47,055 nt of DNA from Gemmatimonadota bacterium (GCA_024638325.1 JAHEKM010000007.1:1-47055), one strand, 5' to 3'. Shown: positions 1-7,711, counted from the first letter of the stretch. Notes: generated by a model not told the origin, from the letters alone. Translations and numbers: made by a program.

Positions 1-2162
1 CGGTACTCCTCGTCGGTGATGTTCTCGAGCGTGAGCGTGAGAACGTTGAGACGACCACCCAGGGTTACGCGCACCCCGGCGGAGGCGTTGAACACGGTGT
101 AGCCGTCCGTGGTGGTCTCGAATGCTCCCAGCCGATCCTGCTCCGAAGCTAGCTCGGCCTCGCCTCGAACGAACCAGGTGGTGGGCGCGTACTCGAGGCC
201 CAGCGTGCCCGAAAGGGGGGGCATGAGGGGCAGTGGCTCGTCGGTGTCCGCTAGCGTTCCTCGCACGTACGAGAGGCTGCCGTGCGCTACGAGGTCTCCG
301 ACGACGGTCCAGTCGAGCCCGCCCTCGAAGCCGATCAGCCGAGCGTCGTTGCCCTGATACTGATAGACGGCCAGACCCTCGGCAGTCGTCGCTCCGGTGT
401 CCTCCCCGAAGACGTAGCCTGAGATGGTGTTGTAGAAGCCGGTGAGCTCGGCGCTGACCGTTTCCGTTCCCCAGCGCGCGAACACGTCCACGCCCGTACC
501 CACCTCGGTGTCGAGGGACGGATTGCCCAGCTCGAACGCGTAAGCGGCCAGGTGGGCTCCCTCCGAAAAAAGCTCGATGATGTCCGGTGTTCGGAACGCC
601 CGGGCGACGCTGGTGCCCACCCTGACCCCGGCACCCACGTCGTACAGGAGCCCAAGCGAGCCGGATGCGGCGTGGAAGGTCCGATCCCGGATCGTACCGA
701 TGGTCGCGCTAGGGTCCACCTCGAGCGGCACCACGCTCACCCAGTCGTACCGAAGCCCCGCCTCGATACGGACTGGATTCAGATCGATCTCCTCGAAGAG
801 GTAGACCGCCGCGGTGTAGCGCCTCGCGTCCGGGGTCTCTACCTCGCCGCCGAAGCCGTAGTCCTCGAACGATCCGCGCGCTCCGACGGCACCCGACGAA
901 AACGGGCCCAGCGAGCCGTGACGGGCGAGGACGTCGCCACTGAGTGTCTCCAACTGGAAGGCGGTCTCCGGCTCCTCCGGCGGCTCGATCTCACGGTGCT
1001 CGTAGGACGTGAACGCGGCGTCGGCCTCCAGCGTGTGGAACGGTCCGAAGTCGCGCTCGATCGACCCCTTGAGCTTTGCGGCGGTGCGCTCCATCTCGAT
1101 GAGCACGCCCTCCTCGAAGGCGGCCTCGTCGCCAGGAATGCCGTAGTCGTTCCGGTACGCGCGCACCGAGGCACCCAGGTAGCCGCTTTCGCCGACGTAG
1201 GCGGCCCCGGCGCTCGCGCTGTACGTCTGGGTCTGGGTATTCGCGAGCCACCCGGAAGGTGTATCGAGGTCGCCGGCGTCTCGTCCGCTGACCTCGAGTC
1301 GGAACGGCACGTGCTCGGTGACCGGAACCAGGATCGACGCGCTCCCTGCATACGCGTTGCTCACGGTCTGGGTCTGCAACGTGGCCGATCCCGTGACGTG
1401 GTGGGGGATGATCGACGGCACCTCGTCGCGGATCACGTTGATGACGCCGCCGAGCGCGTTGCTCCCGTAGAGCAGCGCAGCCGGTCCGCGCACGACCTCG
1501 ATACGGCGGGCGGACGCGGGATCGAGCGCCGTCGCGTGGTCTGCGCCCGCGTTGGAGACGTCACCGACCCGGGCGCCGTCCTCGAGCATGAGCACACGGT
1601 CGCCGCTGAGGCCGCGGATGACGGGCCGAGCGGTGGCTGGCCCGACGCTGGTCATCGAGACGCCGGGCTCGGCCCTGAGGGTCGAGGCGACGGTGGACTG
1701 GAGTTGCCTCTGCAGCTCGTCGCCCGACACGACGTTGACCGGTCGAAGCACGTCCTGGCTCACCCGTTCCATGAGCGCGCCTGTCACGACCAAGCCGGGA
1801 ATCTCGAACGGCCTCGCATCGAGACGAATCGTCAGGTAAGCGGTTTCGTCCGTCAGGGTAACGAGTACGGCTTCGGTGGCGTAACCGAGGCGGGCGACGG
1901 AAATCAGGTAGTTACCCGGCCGCATGCCGGGCAGATGGAAGGTACCGTCGCCGTGTGTGGTGGCACGCTGCCTTAGTCCGAGGATGTTCACTTCGGCGCC
2001 GGCGAGCGCGCGACCGTCGTCTGCGTCGACGACGACCCCCTCGATCTCGCCCACCTCGTGCTCGGGCACCTGGGCGCGGAGCCCAGCGGGTCCGCTGAAG
2101 GCGGCCGTCCCCGCGATCGCGAGAACGGAGACCGCTCCACTGAGTCGATCAAAGAACTTCAT
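1..2162 (-). CDS. TonB-dependent outer-membrane receptor, ZnuD-like (3' end outside window)
   Basis: Outer-membrane receptor that imports a ligand using TonB energy. The frame is not in the ORF track because its stop lies before base 1; I read it from ATG at 2162. It begins MKFFDRLSGAVSVLAIAG, a signal peptide. A carboxypeptidase-regulatory-like domain follows (about residues 30-115, GEIEGVVVDADDGRALAGAEV), then the plug (RPVIRGLSGDRVLMLEDGAR, RIEVVRGPAALLYGSNALGGVINVI), then the beta barrel. The last visible residues, LENITDEEYR, are typical of the final strands, so only a few dozen residues are missing. The plug string SNAGADHATALDPASARRIEVVRGPA resembles zinc receptors of the ZnuD type (family knowledge), so a metal ligand is my inference. 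There is no His-rich loop of the kind seen in neisserial ZnuD, so the substrate stays open. Confidence 0.9.
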   Translation of the reverse strand, partial: MKFFDRLSGAVSVLAIAGTAAFSGPAGLRAQVPEHEVGEIEGVVVDADDGRALAGAEVNILGLRQRATTHGDGTFHLPGMRPGNYLISVARLGYATEAVLVTLTDETAYLTIRLDARPFEIPGLVVTGALMERVSQDVLRPVNVVSGDELQRQLQSTVASTLRAEPGVSMTSVGPATARPVIRGLSGDRVLMLEDGARVGDVSNAGADHATALDPASARRIEVVRGPAALLYGSNALGGVINVIRDEVPSIIPHHVTGSATLQTQTVSNAYAGSASILVPVTEHVPFRLEVSGRDAGDLDTPSGWLANTQTQTYSASAGAAYVGESGYLGASVRAYRNDYGIPGDEAAFEEGVLIEMERTAAKLKGSIERDFGPFHTLEADAAFTSYEHREIEPPEEPETAFQLETLSGDVLARHGSLGPFSSGAVGARGSFEDYGFGGEVETPDARRYTAAVYLFEEIDLNPVRIEAGLRYDWVSVVPLEVDPSATIGTIRDRTFHAASGSLGLLYDVGAGVRVGTSVARAFRTPDIIELFSEGAHLAAYAFELGNPSLDTEVGTGVDVFARWGTETVSAELTGFYNTISGYVFGEDTGATTAEGLAVYQYQGNDARLIGFEGGLDWTVVGDLVAHGSLSYVRGTLADTDEPLPLMPPLSGTLGLEYAPTTWFVRGEAELASEQDRLGAFETTTDGYTVFNASAGVRVTLGGRLNVLTLTLENITDEEY

Positions 2163-2292
2163 GAATACTCCCCCCGAATGTTCGAGCGCCGCTCCCGGTC
2201 GTGAGGTCGTCGGGAGTGACGGCCGCTCTGGGAGCGGCCGCGACGGCGCAATGGCAGAACTACGCTGCTCCGGAGCGCGCGCTCCGGACGAA

Positions 2293-2625
2293 TCAGCCGA
2301 TGGGGGGCGGCCTTGGGGTCGTGGGTCCGCGCAGCGAAGGCCGGCGGGCCGGCCCGTCGCGCTCAGCGAGCACCGATTCCGCAGACAGCGAGGGGGCCGT
2401 GTGAGCGAGCGTGGCCACCCTGCGGCTCGCCGAAGCCGAACCCAGCGAGCGGACCACCTGGCAGAAGAGGTGGTCGTGGGCGGCCGGACAGTCCTCGGTG
2501 TGCGGCGACTCGACGTGCGTGGGAAGCCCGATGCGCTCCGCCTCGAGCAACGCGTCGGCGGAAGGGAGCGCCGCCCCGGCGACCAGCTGCAACGAGACCA
2601 TGCCGAGCGCCACCGCGCCCCGCAC
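2293..2625 (-). CDS. small exported protein with His/Cys metal-binding-like motif
   Basis: Unrecognised small protein encoded 130 bases upstream of the TonB receptor on the same strand. The track gives 137 residues from 2706. I prefer the GTG at 2625 because the signal peptide starts there (VRGAVALGMVSLQLVAGAALPSADA), giving about 110 residues; the start is uncertain. The mature part contains THVESPHTEDCPAAHDHLFC, a cluster of four His and two Cys that could bind a metal, followed by a low-complexity Arg/Pro-rich tail. Small His/Cys exported proteins next to TonB receptors are seen with metal uptake loci (for example DUF2946-like proteins). That assignment is inference from the motif and the neighbour. 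Confidence 0.5.
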   Translation of the reverse strand: MRGAVALGMVSLQLVAGAALPSADALLEAERIGLPTHVESPHTEDCPAAHDHLFCQVVRSLGSASASRRVATLAHTAPSLSAESVLAERDGPARRPSLRGPTTPRPPPIG

Positions 2626-2978
2626 TCCTCGCCAGTTCGCCCGCTCGCCCAAGGTATCCAAGCTCGTCGATCCGCTTGTTGGATTCTCGCCCAGCCCACC
2701 AACCACCTCTACACGCTGCCCGACTAATTGAGCCCCACTACGCGACCCCCGCTACCCGGTCTGCCCCGAAGACCTCGCCGTGCCCGCGGCGAAGCTCGCG
2801 GCACCACCCGTCGCGCCGACCTTGGCGCCCCGGAAGCCCCGGTCGGGGTCGGAGGGTGGGCGTCGTCCCGCAGCGCCATCGGACGTCGCCTTGAATCACG
2901 CGAGGGTGCGTATCGAGGCGTCCGCTAGAGCGAAGGGACGGCGCCCGCCCCACGACCGTCCACGAGCTCACAGGGCAC
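2626..2978. other. non-coding stretch upstream of the receptor pair
   Basis: About 350 bases with no gene I can support. It should hold the promoter of the minus-strand pair above. I checked it for a cobalamin riboswitch because TonB receptors often have one, and did not find a convincing B12 box. The short ORFs on both strands here have no recognisable motifs. Confidence 0.4.
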
Positions 2979-3019
2979 AAAAAGCGAGCGACGGCAGGTG
3001 CAAGCACCTACCGCCGCTC
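2979..3019 (-). terminator. intrinsic terminator
   Basis: Read on the minus strand, GAGCGGCGGTAGGTGC pairs with GCACCTGCCGTCGCTC (16-base arms, 14 pairs, two mismatches, nominal loop TT, so the top pairs open), followed two bases later by TTTTT. It lies about 100 bases past the stop of the 3118-3567 gene and before the TonB receptor pair, so it separates the two units. This is the clearest rho-independent terminator in the window. Confidence 0.85.
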
Positions 3020-3070
3020 TTGGCACGCCCCCCCAGGGCGTGTTGCCCACCCATCCAGGCGTGGGACTTT

Positions 3071-3108
3071 GTGCCGGCGGGACGACCGAAGTCGAACCAC
3101 ACCGGCAC
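3071..3108. other. hairpin in the 3' region of the 3118 gene
   Basis: GTGCCGG (3071-3077) pairs with CCGGCAC (3102-3108), enclosing a smaller hairpin CGAC-CGAA-GTCG. A second hairpin, CACGCCC/GGGCGTG (about 3025-3043), lies between this and the terminator at 2979-3019. On the minus strand this gives three consecutive hairpins after the stop codon at 3118. They may stabilise the 3' end of the mRNA or be part of a small RNA; neither is shown. Confidence 0.45.
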
Positions 3109-3117
3109 GAAGTTTTG

Positions 3118-3567
3118 TCAGGCCGTCTTCCTCTCCGCGTCGAACTCGACGGCCGGCTCGTCGGGTACCTCAGCAATAGGCATGCCGCTCAGCGGAATCA
3201 CCCGGGTCGAATCGCCGTCCAGATAGAGGGGATACGCCCAGCTTCCGTAGCGAACCACCTGCACCAGCACCGGCTCACCGTTACCGCCCACGGGCGGCAT
3301 CACGGCCTCCGTGATCGAGCGCCATACGCGGTCCACGAGCGTCATCCGCTCGGAGACCGAGTCGGCCCACAGAGCCAAACGAATTCGCTTGCGGTCCTGC
3401 ACCGACAGCGGCCGAACGATCCTGCGGTGACCGCGGAAGTTGTGCGAGAGAAGGAAGGCGATCGCCTCCTCTTCCGGCACGGGGTCCAGCCGATGATCGT
3501 GGTAGCCGGGAGTGCGAACCCGTCGGCCATCACTGATGTCCAGATATCCGTCTGCCGCAACACGCAT
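3118..3567 (-). CDS. hypothetical protein, 149 aa
   Basis: I do not recognise this protein. It is soluble: no signal peptide and no membrane segment. It starts MRVAADGYLDISDGRRVRTPG and is rich in charged residues. Near the C-terminus is VVRYGSWAYPLYLDGDSTRVIPLSGMPIAEVPDEPAVEF, which reads as beta-rich. Coding support: high GC at third positions, an ordinary ATG start and an intrinsic terminator downstream at 2979-3019. It appears to be transcribed alone, divergently from endonuclease IV. Confidence 0.65.
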   Translation of the reverse strand: MRVAADGYLDISDGRRVRTPGYHDHRLDPVPEEEAIAFLLSHNFRGHRRIVRPLSVQDRKRIRLALWADSVSERMTLVDRVWRSITEAVMPPVGGNGEPVLVQVVRYGSWAYPLYLDGDSTRVIPLSGMPIAEVPDEPAVEFDAERKTA

Positions 3568-3794
3568 CTCGTCCTCCGCGTAGTCTCACGCTCCATTGGG
3601 GGGCGTTACCGAGGCGTACTAGGGACAAGTCCTGTGCCGGGTGGGCCATCGCCGGTGTTCGCGAGAGTGCGGTCACGTAAGTGCTTGCAAATCAACGACG
3701 TGACAGCACGCGACCGACGAAACAAACGTTCCCACTGGCGCCGGAATCGGCTACAAAACTTCCAGGGTTGGCAAAGTTTACCCAGCTTGCCGGC

Positions 3795-4667
3795 ATGACT
3801 CCCCAGGCCCAGAAGGACGAGCTCGGAGCCCACGTCTCCGCCGAGGGCGGCGTTCAGCACGCCCCTGGCCGAGCCAAGGCCATCGACGCCGTCGTGCTCC
3901 AGCTCTTCACCAAGCAACCGAGCCGCTGGGCGGATCCCAGGGTGGACGCCGAGTCGGCCGCCTCCTTCTCGAAGGAGCGCAAGCGTCACGGCATCGTCGT
4001 CGCGGGCGCTCACGACTCGTACCTCATCAACCTGTCGTCGCCCGACCGCAGGCTTTGGCGGATGTCACAGCGCTCGTTCGCGTCCGAGCTGGAGCGCTGT
4101 GCGGCCCTGGGCTTGGACTTCCTGGTGACGCACCCGGGAAACGCCACCGACGGCGACATCGATGCTGGCATCGCCCGCAACGCGGACGGCATCAGCGAGT
4201 GCCTGGAGGCCGTCGAGGGTCCCGCGCGCGTGCTTCTGGAGCTGACCGCCGGGGCGGGCACGAGTGTCGGTGGCTCCTTCGAGAACCTCCGCGCGATCCT
4301 GGACGCGATCCCGCAGGAGCAGCGCGGACGTGTGGGTGTGTGCTTCGATACGTGTCACGCGTACAGCGCCGGATACGATCTGGTCGATGACTACGACGGG
4401 GTGTGGACGCGATTCGACTCCGTGATCGGCCTCGACCTTCTGGGCCTGATCCACCTGAACGACTCCAAGCATCCGCTCGGTTCGCACAAGGACCGGCACG
4501 AGACGATCGGAGAGGGCACGCTCGGCGCGGAACCGTTCCGGCGGCTCATGACCGACGACCGGCTGCGGAACGTGCCCAAGGTCTTGGAGACGCCGAAGGG
4601 GGACGATCCGGTCGCCGCGGACACGGCCAACCTGGAACTGCTGCGCGGCTTTCGGGCTTCGGGCTGA
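3795..4667 (+). CDS. nfo: endonuclease IV (AP endonuclease)
   Basis: Apurinic/apyrimidinic endonuclease of base excision repair, a TIM barrel with three zinc ions. The protein shows the family pattern: LGAHVSAEGGV at the N-terminus, LQLFTKQPSRW, VVAGAHDSYLINL, LVTHPGNA, LLELTAGAGTSVG, VGVCFDTCHAYSAGYDL, LIHLNDSKHPLGSHKDRHETIGEG, and LETPKGDD at the end. These contain the metal-binding His, Glu and Asp residues. The track starts at 3681, but ATG 3795 gives MTPQAQKDELGAHVSAEGG, which matches family N-termini and a normal length (290 aa). It appears monocistronic and is followed by the structured leader of queD. Confidence 0.95.
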   Translation: MTPQAQKDELGAHVSAEGGVQHAPGRAKAIDAVVLQLFTKQPSRWADPRVDAESAASFSKERKRHGIVVAGAHDSYLINLSSPDRRLWRMSQRSFASELERCAALGLDFLVTHPGNATDGDIDAGIARNADGISECLEAVEGPARVLLELTAGAGTSVGGSFENLRAILDAIPQEQRGRVGVCFDTCHAYSAGYDLVDDYDGVWTRFDSVIGLDLLGLIHLNDSKHPLGSHKDRHETIGEGTLGAEPFRRLMTDDRLRNVPKVLETPKGDDPVAADTANLELLRGFRASG

Positions 4668-4709
4668 GCACGCCCGACCGTTGGCCTGTCCCGCGCTTGG
4701 GCGAGCGTC

Positions 4710-4715
4710 TATATT
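4710..4715 (+). promoter_or_regulatory. candidate -10 box for the queD leader
   Basis: TATATT stands out in very GC-rich sequence, about 260 bases before queD. No good -35 hexamer lies 16-18 bases upstream (TTGGCC at 4681 is too far). If used, transcription would start near 4722, at the beginning of the structured leader. Confidence 0.4.
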
Positions 4716-4716
4716 C

Positions 4717-4973
4717 GGTTGGCACATCGGAGGGCTCGTTTATTGAGCCAACAAACCGAAGCCGGGACTGACTCCTGGGAACGACGCTAAGCCCCCACCG
4801 AGGGGAAAGCGGCAACTCTCGGGGAGGTCACCAGATGTTCATCCCGGGCTTCAATAATTCCCCTTCGGTGTGTATGCGGGGGCCGACGCCTTCCCACCAC
4901 GTTGTGGTGCGGGCGCCGGCCCTTCGCTTCTTGGAGACCGGTCGTCGCGCTCCGAGCGCGAGGGCCCGAAGCA
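4717..4973 (+). ncRNA. candidate structured leader RNA (riboswitch or attenuator) of queD-folE
   Basis: About 300 bases between nfo and queD contain no convincing gene but several strong pairings. GTTGGC (4719-) can pair with GCCAAC (about 4747-4752). GAAGCCGGG (4759-4767) pairs with CCCGGGCTTC (4843-4852) around an inner stem CC(A)CCGAG/CTCGGGG. A long interrupted hairpin, GGGCCG-A-CGCC-UUCC-CACCAC-GUU-GUGGUG-CG-GGCG-C-CGGCCC (4880-4922), is followed by the pyrimidine-rich TTCGCTTCTT. A last hairpin, CGCGCTCCGAGCGCG, sits just before the queD ribosome-binding region. An aptamer-like fold followed by a terminator-like hairpin suggests a riboswitch, or a separate small RNA. I cannot match it to preQ1, THF, glycine, cobalamin or 6S RNA with confidence. 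Confidence 0.45.
4880..4922 (+). terminator. terminator-like hairpin in the queD leader (possible attenuator)
   Basis: Three stacked helices (6, 4 and 6 base pairs) with a GUU apical loop, followed by TTCGCTTCTTGG. The following tract is pyrimidine-rich but is not a clean run of T, so termination would be partial or conditional. It ends about 60 bases before queD, where an expression platform would be expected. Confidence 0.35.
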
Positions 4974-4985
4974 ATGGGAATCGAC

Positions 4986-5402
4986 ATGGCGGTCGTACGA
5001 GCCACCCGCTTGGTGCATTTCAGCGCCGCGCACCGGCTGTATCGAGAGGACTGGTCGGACGAGCAGAACGCCGAGGTCTTCGGCGACTGCGCCAACCCGA
5101 ACTGGCACGGTCACAACTATGAGGTCGAGGTGACCGTCGAGGGGCCGGTCGATCCGGAGACTGGGTTCGTCATGGACCTGAAGGCGCTCAAGGATCTGGT
5201 CGAGCGCCGGGTCGTGTCCGACGTCGACCACAAGAACCTCAACACTGAGGTCGCGTGGCTCGAGGGACTGAACCCGTCCACGGAGAACGTGGCCGTCGCG
5301 ATCTGGGACAGACTCGCCGACGGCCTGCCGGACGGTATCCGGCTCGCCAAGGTCCTACTGAGGGAGACCCCGAGAAACTGGGTCGAGTACACGGGAGAGT
5401 AG
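4986..5402 (+). CDS. queD: 6-carboxytetrahydropterin synthase / 6-pyruvoyl-tetrahydropterin synthase family
   Basis: Converts dihydroneopterin triphosphate to 6-carboxytetrahydropterin, the second step towards preQ0 and queuosine. Zinc-binding His residues lie in VHFSAAHRL (H16) and WHGHNY (H41, H43). The catalytic Cys is in FGDCANPNW (C35), and the Asp-His pair in VDHKNLN (D81, H82). STENVAVAIW is the conserved helix bearing the pterin-binding Glu region. I chose ATG 4986 (MAVVRATRLVHFSAAHRL) because family members start just before this strand; ATG 4974 in frame, with GAGGG upstream, is also possible. folE follows three bases later and makes its substrate. No queC or queE is in the window, so a folate or biopterin-like role remains possible. 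Confidence 0.88.
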   Translation: MAVVRATRLVHFSAAHRLYREDWSDEQNAEVFGDCANPNWHGHNYEVEVTVEGPVDPETGFVMDLKALKDLVERRVVSDVDHKNLNTEVAWLEGLNPSTENVAVAIWDRLADGLPDGIRLAKVLLRETPRNWVEYTGE

Positions 5403-5405
5403 ACG

Positions 5406-6017
5406 ATGAGTGACGTGGCTGTGGGATCCCCCTCGGGTGTGGACCTGTCGGGCACCTCCTTCGAGGACCTCGTGGCGGAGATGATCCGTCGACTGGGGGA
5501 CGACCCGGAGCGGCCCGGCATGATCAAGACGCCCCAGCGCGTGGCCGAGTCGATGCGCTTTCTCACCAAGGGATACGACGAGACGCCACTCGTGGTGCTG
5601 GGCGACGCGCTGTTCGCGGAGACGCACAACAACATGGTGCTCGTGAAGGACATCGAGCTCTACTCGCTCTGCGAGCACCATCTGCTGCCCTTCTTCGGCA
5701 AGGCGCACGTAGCCTACATCCCGGGCGCCAAGATCGTCGGGCTCTCGAAAGTCGCGCGCCTCGTGGAGGTCTTCGCACGGCGGTTCCAGGTGCAGGAGCG
5801 GCTCACGGAGCAGATCGCGCAGGCGCTCTGGGACACCACGGAGCCACAGGGCGTAGCGGTGGTCGTGGAGGCCTATCACCTCTGCATGATGATGCGCGGC
5901 GTGGAGAAGCAGAACTCGAAGACGATCACGTCGGCCATGCGGGGTCTCTTCCTCTCGGACCAGCGCACGCGCGACGAGTTCCTGCGCCTGACGACGAGCG
6001 ACCACCGCCCGCTGTGA
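5406..6017 (+). CDS. folE: GTP cyclohydrolase I
   Basis: Zinc enzyme that converts GTP to 7,8-dihydroneopterin triphosphate, the entry to folate and, through QueD, to 7-deazapurines. The zinc ligands are visible: C89 and H92 in [13 protein letters not shown], and C160 in [16 protein letters not shown]. The substrate strand [37 protein letters not shown] is intact. At 203 residues it is a full-length type IA enzyme. It starts three bases after the queD stop (ATGAGTGACG), so the two are cotranscribed and probably share the leader upstream of queD. Confidence 0.96.
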   Translation: MSDVAVGSPSGVDLSGTSFEDLVAEMIRRLGDDPERPGMIKTPQRVAESMRFLTKGYDETPLVVLGDALFAETHNNMVLVKDIELYSLCEHHLLPFFGKAHVAYIPGAKIVGLSKVARLVEVFARRFQVQERLTEQIAQALWDTTEPQGVAVVVEAYHLCMMMRGVEKQNSKTITSAMRGLFLSDQRTRDEFLRLTTSDHRPL

Positions 6018-6078
6018 TCGAGGGCCGGGTGCCGCGGTCCGCATGACGGCGATCAGCCGATCGGCTGGTTGAGGCGTC

Positions 6079-6717
6079 ATGCACCTCCTGCTGACCGACC
6101 GGCTGACCTGCCCGCGATGCGGACCTACGTTCGGCCTCATTCTCCTGGCCCGGCGCATGAGCGACCGTGCGGTCACGGAGGGTGAGCTCGGCTGCCCCAA
6201 CTGTCGCGACACTTTTCTCGTCGCCGACGGATTCGCGGACCTCCGCGCGCCACCTCGGGGCGCGCCGCCCGAGGGCTGGGCGGGCCTCCCGACTCGAGTG
6301 GACCCACGTGACGACGAGAGGGCCGAGAGGCTTCCCGCCCTGCTGGGGGTCGTGGGCGGACCGGGCACCGTCGCACTCGTCGGCGCGCCGGCACGTCAAT
6401 CCGAGGCGGTTGCCGCGGCGAGCGAAGAGATCCACGTCGTGGGCGTAGACCCGGACCTGCGAGCGTGGCCGGAACGGCCACGCATCAGCCGGATGATGGC
6501 GGCCCCCGGACTCCCGTTCTTCGATGCCTCCCTACGCGCCATCGCCGTCGATGGACGGCTGGGCGTTACCTGGGTCGAAGAGGCCATCCGAGCGGCGGTG
6601 CCCCGAGGCCGGGTCGTCGTCGTACACGCCCCGATCGGAACCGAGGACGTGTTGCTCTCAGCCGGACTCGAGGTGCTGGCTTCGGAGGCCGAAACGGTCG
6701 TTGCCACAAGGGGTTGA
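6079..6717 (+). CDS. Trm112-like zinc-ribbon protein with a methyltransferase-like C-terminal region
   Basis: Function unknown. The N-terminus has a zinc ribbon of the Trm112 type: CPRC at residues 11-14 and CPNC at 39-42, with FLVADGFADLR after it. The rest (about 90-212) reads like a SAM-methyltransferase Rossmann fold: LLGVVGGPGTVALVGAP, then HVVGVDPDL, LPFFDASLRAIAVDG and a final sheet. The canonical GxGxG loop is only partly kept (VVGGPG), so it may not be catalytic. Zinc ribbons of this kind sit at the start of some methyltransferases or activate them. It lies 61 bases after folE in the same direction; a link to pterin metabolism is not shown. Confidence 0.6.
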   Translation: MHLLLTDRLTCPRCGPTFGLILLARRMSDRAVTEGELGCPNCRDTFLVADGFADLRAPPRGAPPEGWAGLPTRVDPRDDERAERLPALLGVVGGPGTVALVGAPARQSEAVAAASEEIHVVGVDPDLRAWPERPRISRMMAAPGLPFFDASLRAIAVDGRLGVTWVEEAIRAAVPRGRVVVVHAPIGTEDVLLSAGLEVLASEAETVVATRG

Positions 6718-6820
6718 GCGTTGCGTGGCGTACCGGCGCTCGTCTACCTTGCCGGACCTCGCACGGCCCTCGGAAGGGCCCGCCCCGGCGGGCTTCCAGC
6801 GGCCTCCATCCAAGGGTTTC

Positions 6821-7261
6821 ATGGCGTTCTGGAAGAAGCTGATCGGCAGTGACGACCCGAAGGCGGTCGACTACTACCAAGAGGGCGTCGACCTCTTGAA
6901 GGCCGGCAAGTTCCACGACGCGCTGACTTCGTTCCGGCTCGCCCTGAAGGAGGCCCCGGGCGACGCCGTGGTCCTCCAGCAGATCGCCATGTGTTACACG
7001 CGCATCGGACTCGTCGACGACGCCGCCAAGACCTATCGGCACGTCCTGCAGAAGAACCCCAGCGCCGCCGGGGCTCACTACGGGCTGGCGTTCATTCTCG
7101 CCAGAGGCGAGCAGCCCGAACAGTCGATTCCCCACCTCGAAGCGTTCTTGGCGAACCCTCCGCAGGGGCCGGACGCGAGCGCACACGTCGAGCATGCCCG
7201 CATGACCCTGGCACAGCTGAGGGCCGGGACGCACGACCCGTCGCAGGAATCCCCGTTCTAG
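6821..7261 (+). CDS. TPR-repeat protein, 146 aa
   Basis: Small soluble tetratricopeptide-repeat protein. It starts MAFWKKLIGSDDPKAVDYYQEGVDLLKAGKFHDALTSFRLALKEAPGDAVVLQQIAMCYTRIG, with about three TPR units up to residue 125. TPRs form protein-binding scaffolds; no partner can be named. The track starts at 6524, but that N-terminus overlaps the previous gene and is Arg/Ser/Pro-rich shadow sequence. ATG 6821 begins the real repeat protein. It precedes the OsmC gene by 13 bases. Confidence 0.75.
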   Translation: MAFWKKLIGSDDPKAVDYYQEGVDLLKAGKFHDALTSFRLALKEAPGDAVVLQQIAMCYTRIGLVDDAAKTYRHVLQKNPSAAGAHYGLAFILARGEQPEQSIPHLEAFLANPPQGPDASAHVEHARMTLAQLRAGTHDPSQESPF

Positions 7262-7274
7262 ACCCACAGGTCCG

Positions 7275-7694
7275 ATGACTGATCCGAATATTCGTCAGGT
7301 CCGCATCCGGTGGACCGGCGAGGGCCTCGCCTTCGAGGGCGGTCCGGACGGCGGTCCCTCCATCGTCGTCGACAGCGATTTGGAGAAGGGGCTGTCCCCC
7401 ACGCACTTGCTCCTGACTTCGCTGGCCGGGTGCATGGGCGTCGACGTGAAGATGATCCTGGAGAAGTCGCGCGTACCCCTGGAGTCCATCGAGGTCGAGG
7501 CGGTCGGCGTCCGAGCCCCCGAGGCGCCGCGTCGCTTCCTGAAGATCACGTTGACGTATCATCTGCGTGGTCCGGAGGAGGAGCACGAGGCGAAGCTGCA
7601 ACGTGCGCTCGACCTGTCTCGAGACAAGTACTGCAGTGTGCTGCACTCACTCGATCCGAACATGGAGATCGAGTTGAAGGTGAACCGGGTCTAG
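7275..7694 (+). CDS. OsmC/Ohr family protein
   Basis: Member of the OsmC/Ohr fold, thiol-dependent peroxidases that reduce organic hydroperoxides. Both active-site cysteines of the family are present: C53 in LTSLAGCMGVDVKMILEKSR and C120 in RDKYCSVLHSL, at the usual spacing. At 139 residues it has typical length. It resembles the YhfA/OsmC-like branch rather than Ohr proper, so the substrate is uncertain. It lies in a tight run of genes (13 bases after the TPR gene, 17 bases before the acyl-CoA synthetase). Confidence 0.85.
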   Translation: MTDPNIRQVRIRWTGEGLAFEGGPDGGPSIVVDSDLEKGLSPTHLLLTSLAGCMGVDVKMILEKSRVPLESIEVEAVGVRAPEAPRRFLKITLTYHLRGPEEEHEAKLQRALDLSRDKYCSVLHSLDPNMEIELKVNRV

Positions 7695-7711
7695 CGGACC
7701 GAAGGGCTCAC

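Noticed and set aside
552-1976. 474-residue plus-strand ORF opposite the TonB receptor
   Set aside because: Shadow of the receptor, which has a signal peptide, plug and barrel motifs on the minus strand.
2707-2978. cobalamin riboswitch upstream of the receptor pair
   Set aside because: Some GC-rich stems and an AGACCGG string on the minus strand, but no clear B12 box or CCACTG element in the right order.
2738-3007. 89-residue minus-strand ORF
   Set aside because: Overlaps the intrinsic terminator and has no motifs; Arg/Gly-rich shadow-like composition.
4717-4973. 6S RNA, tmRNA or SRP RNA identity for the queD leader
   Set aside because: The pairing scheme is multi-stem rather than one long hairpin with a central bubble, and no tmRNA or SRP signature was seen. 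Left as unassigned.
4835-5122. 95-residue plus-strand ORF in the queD leader
   Set aside because: Runs into queD in another frame, no motifs, covers the structured hairpins.
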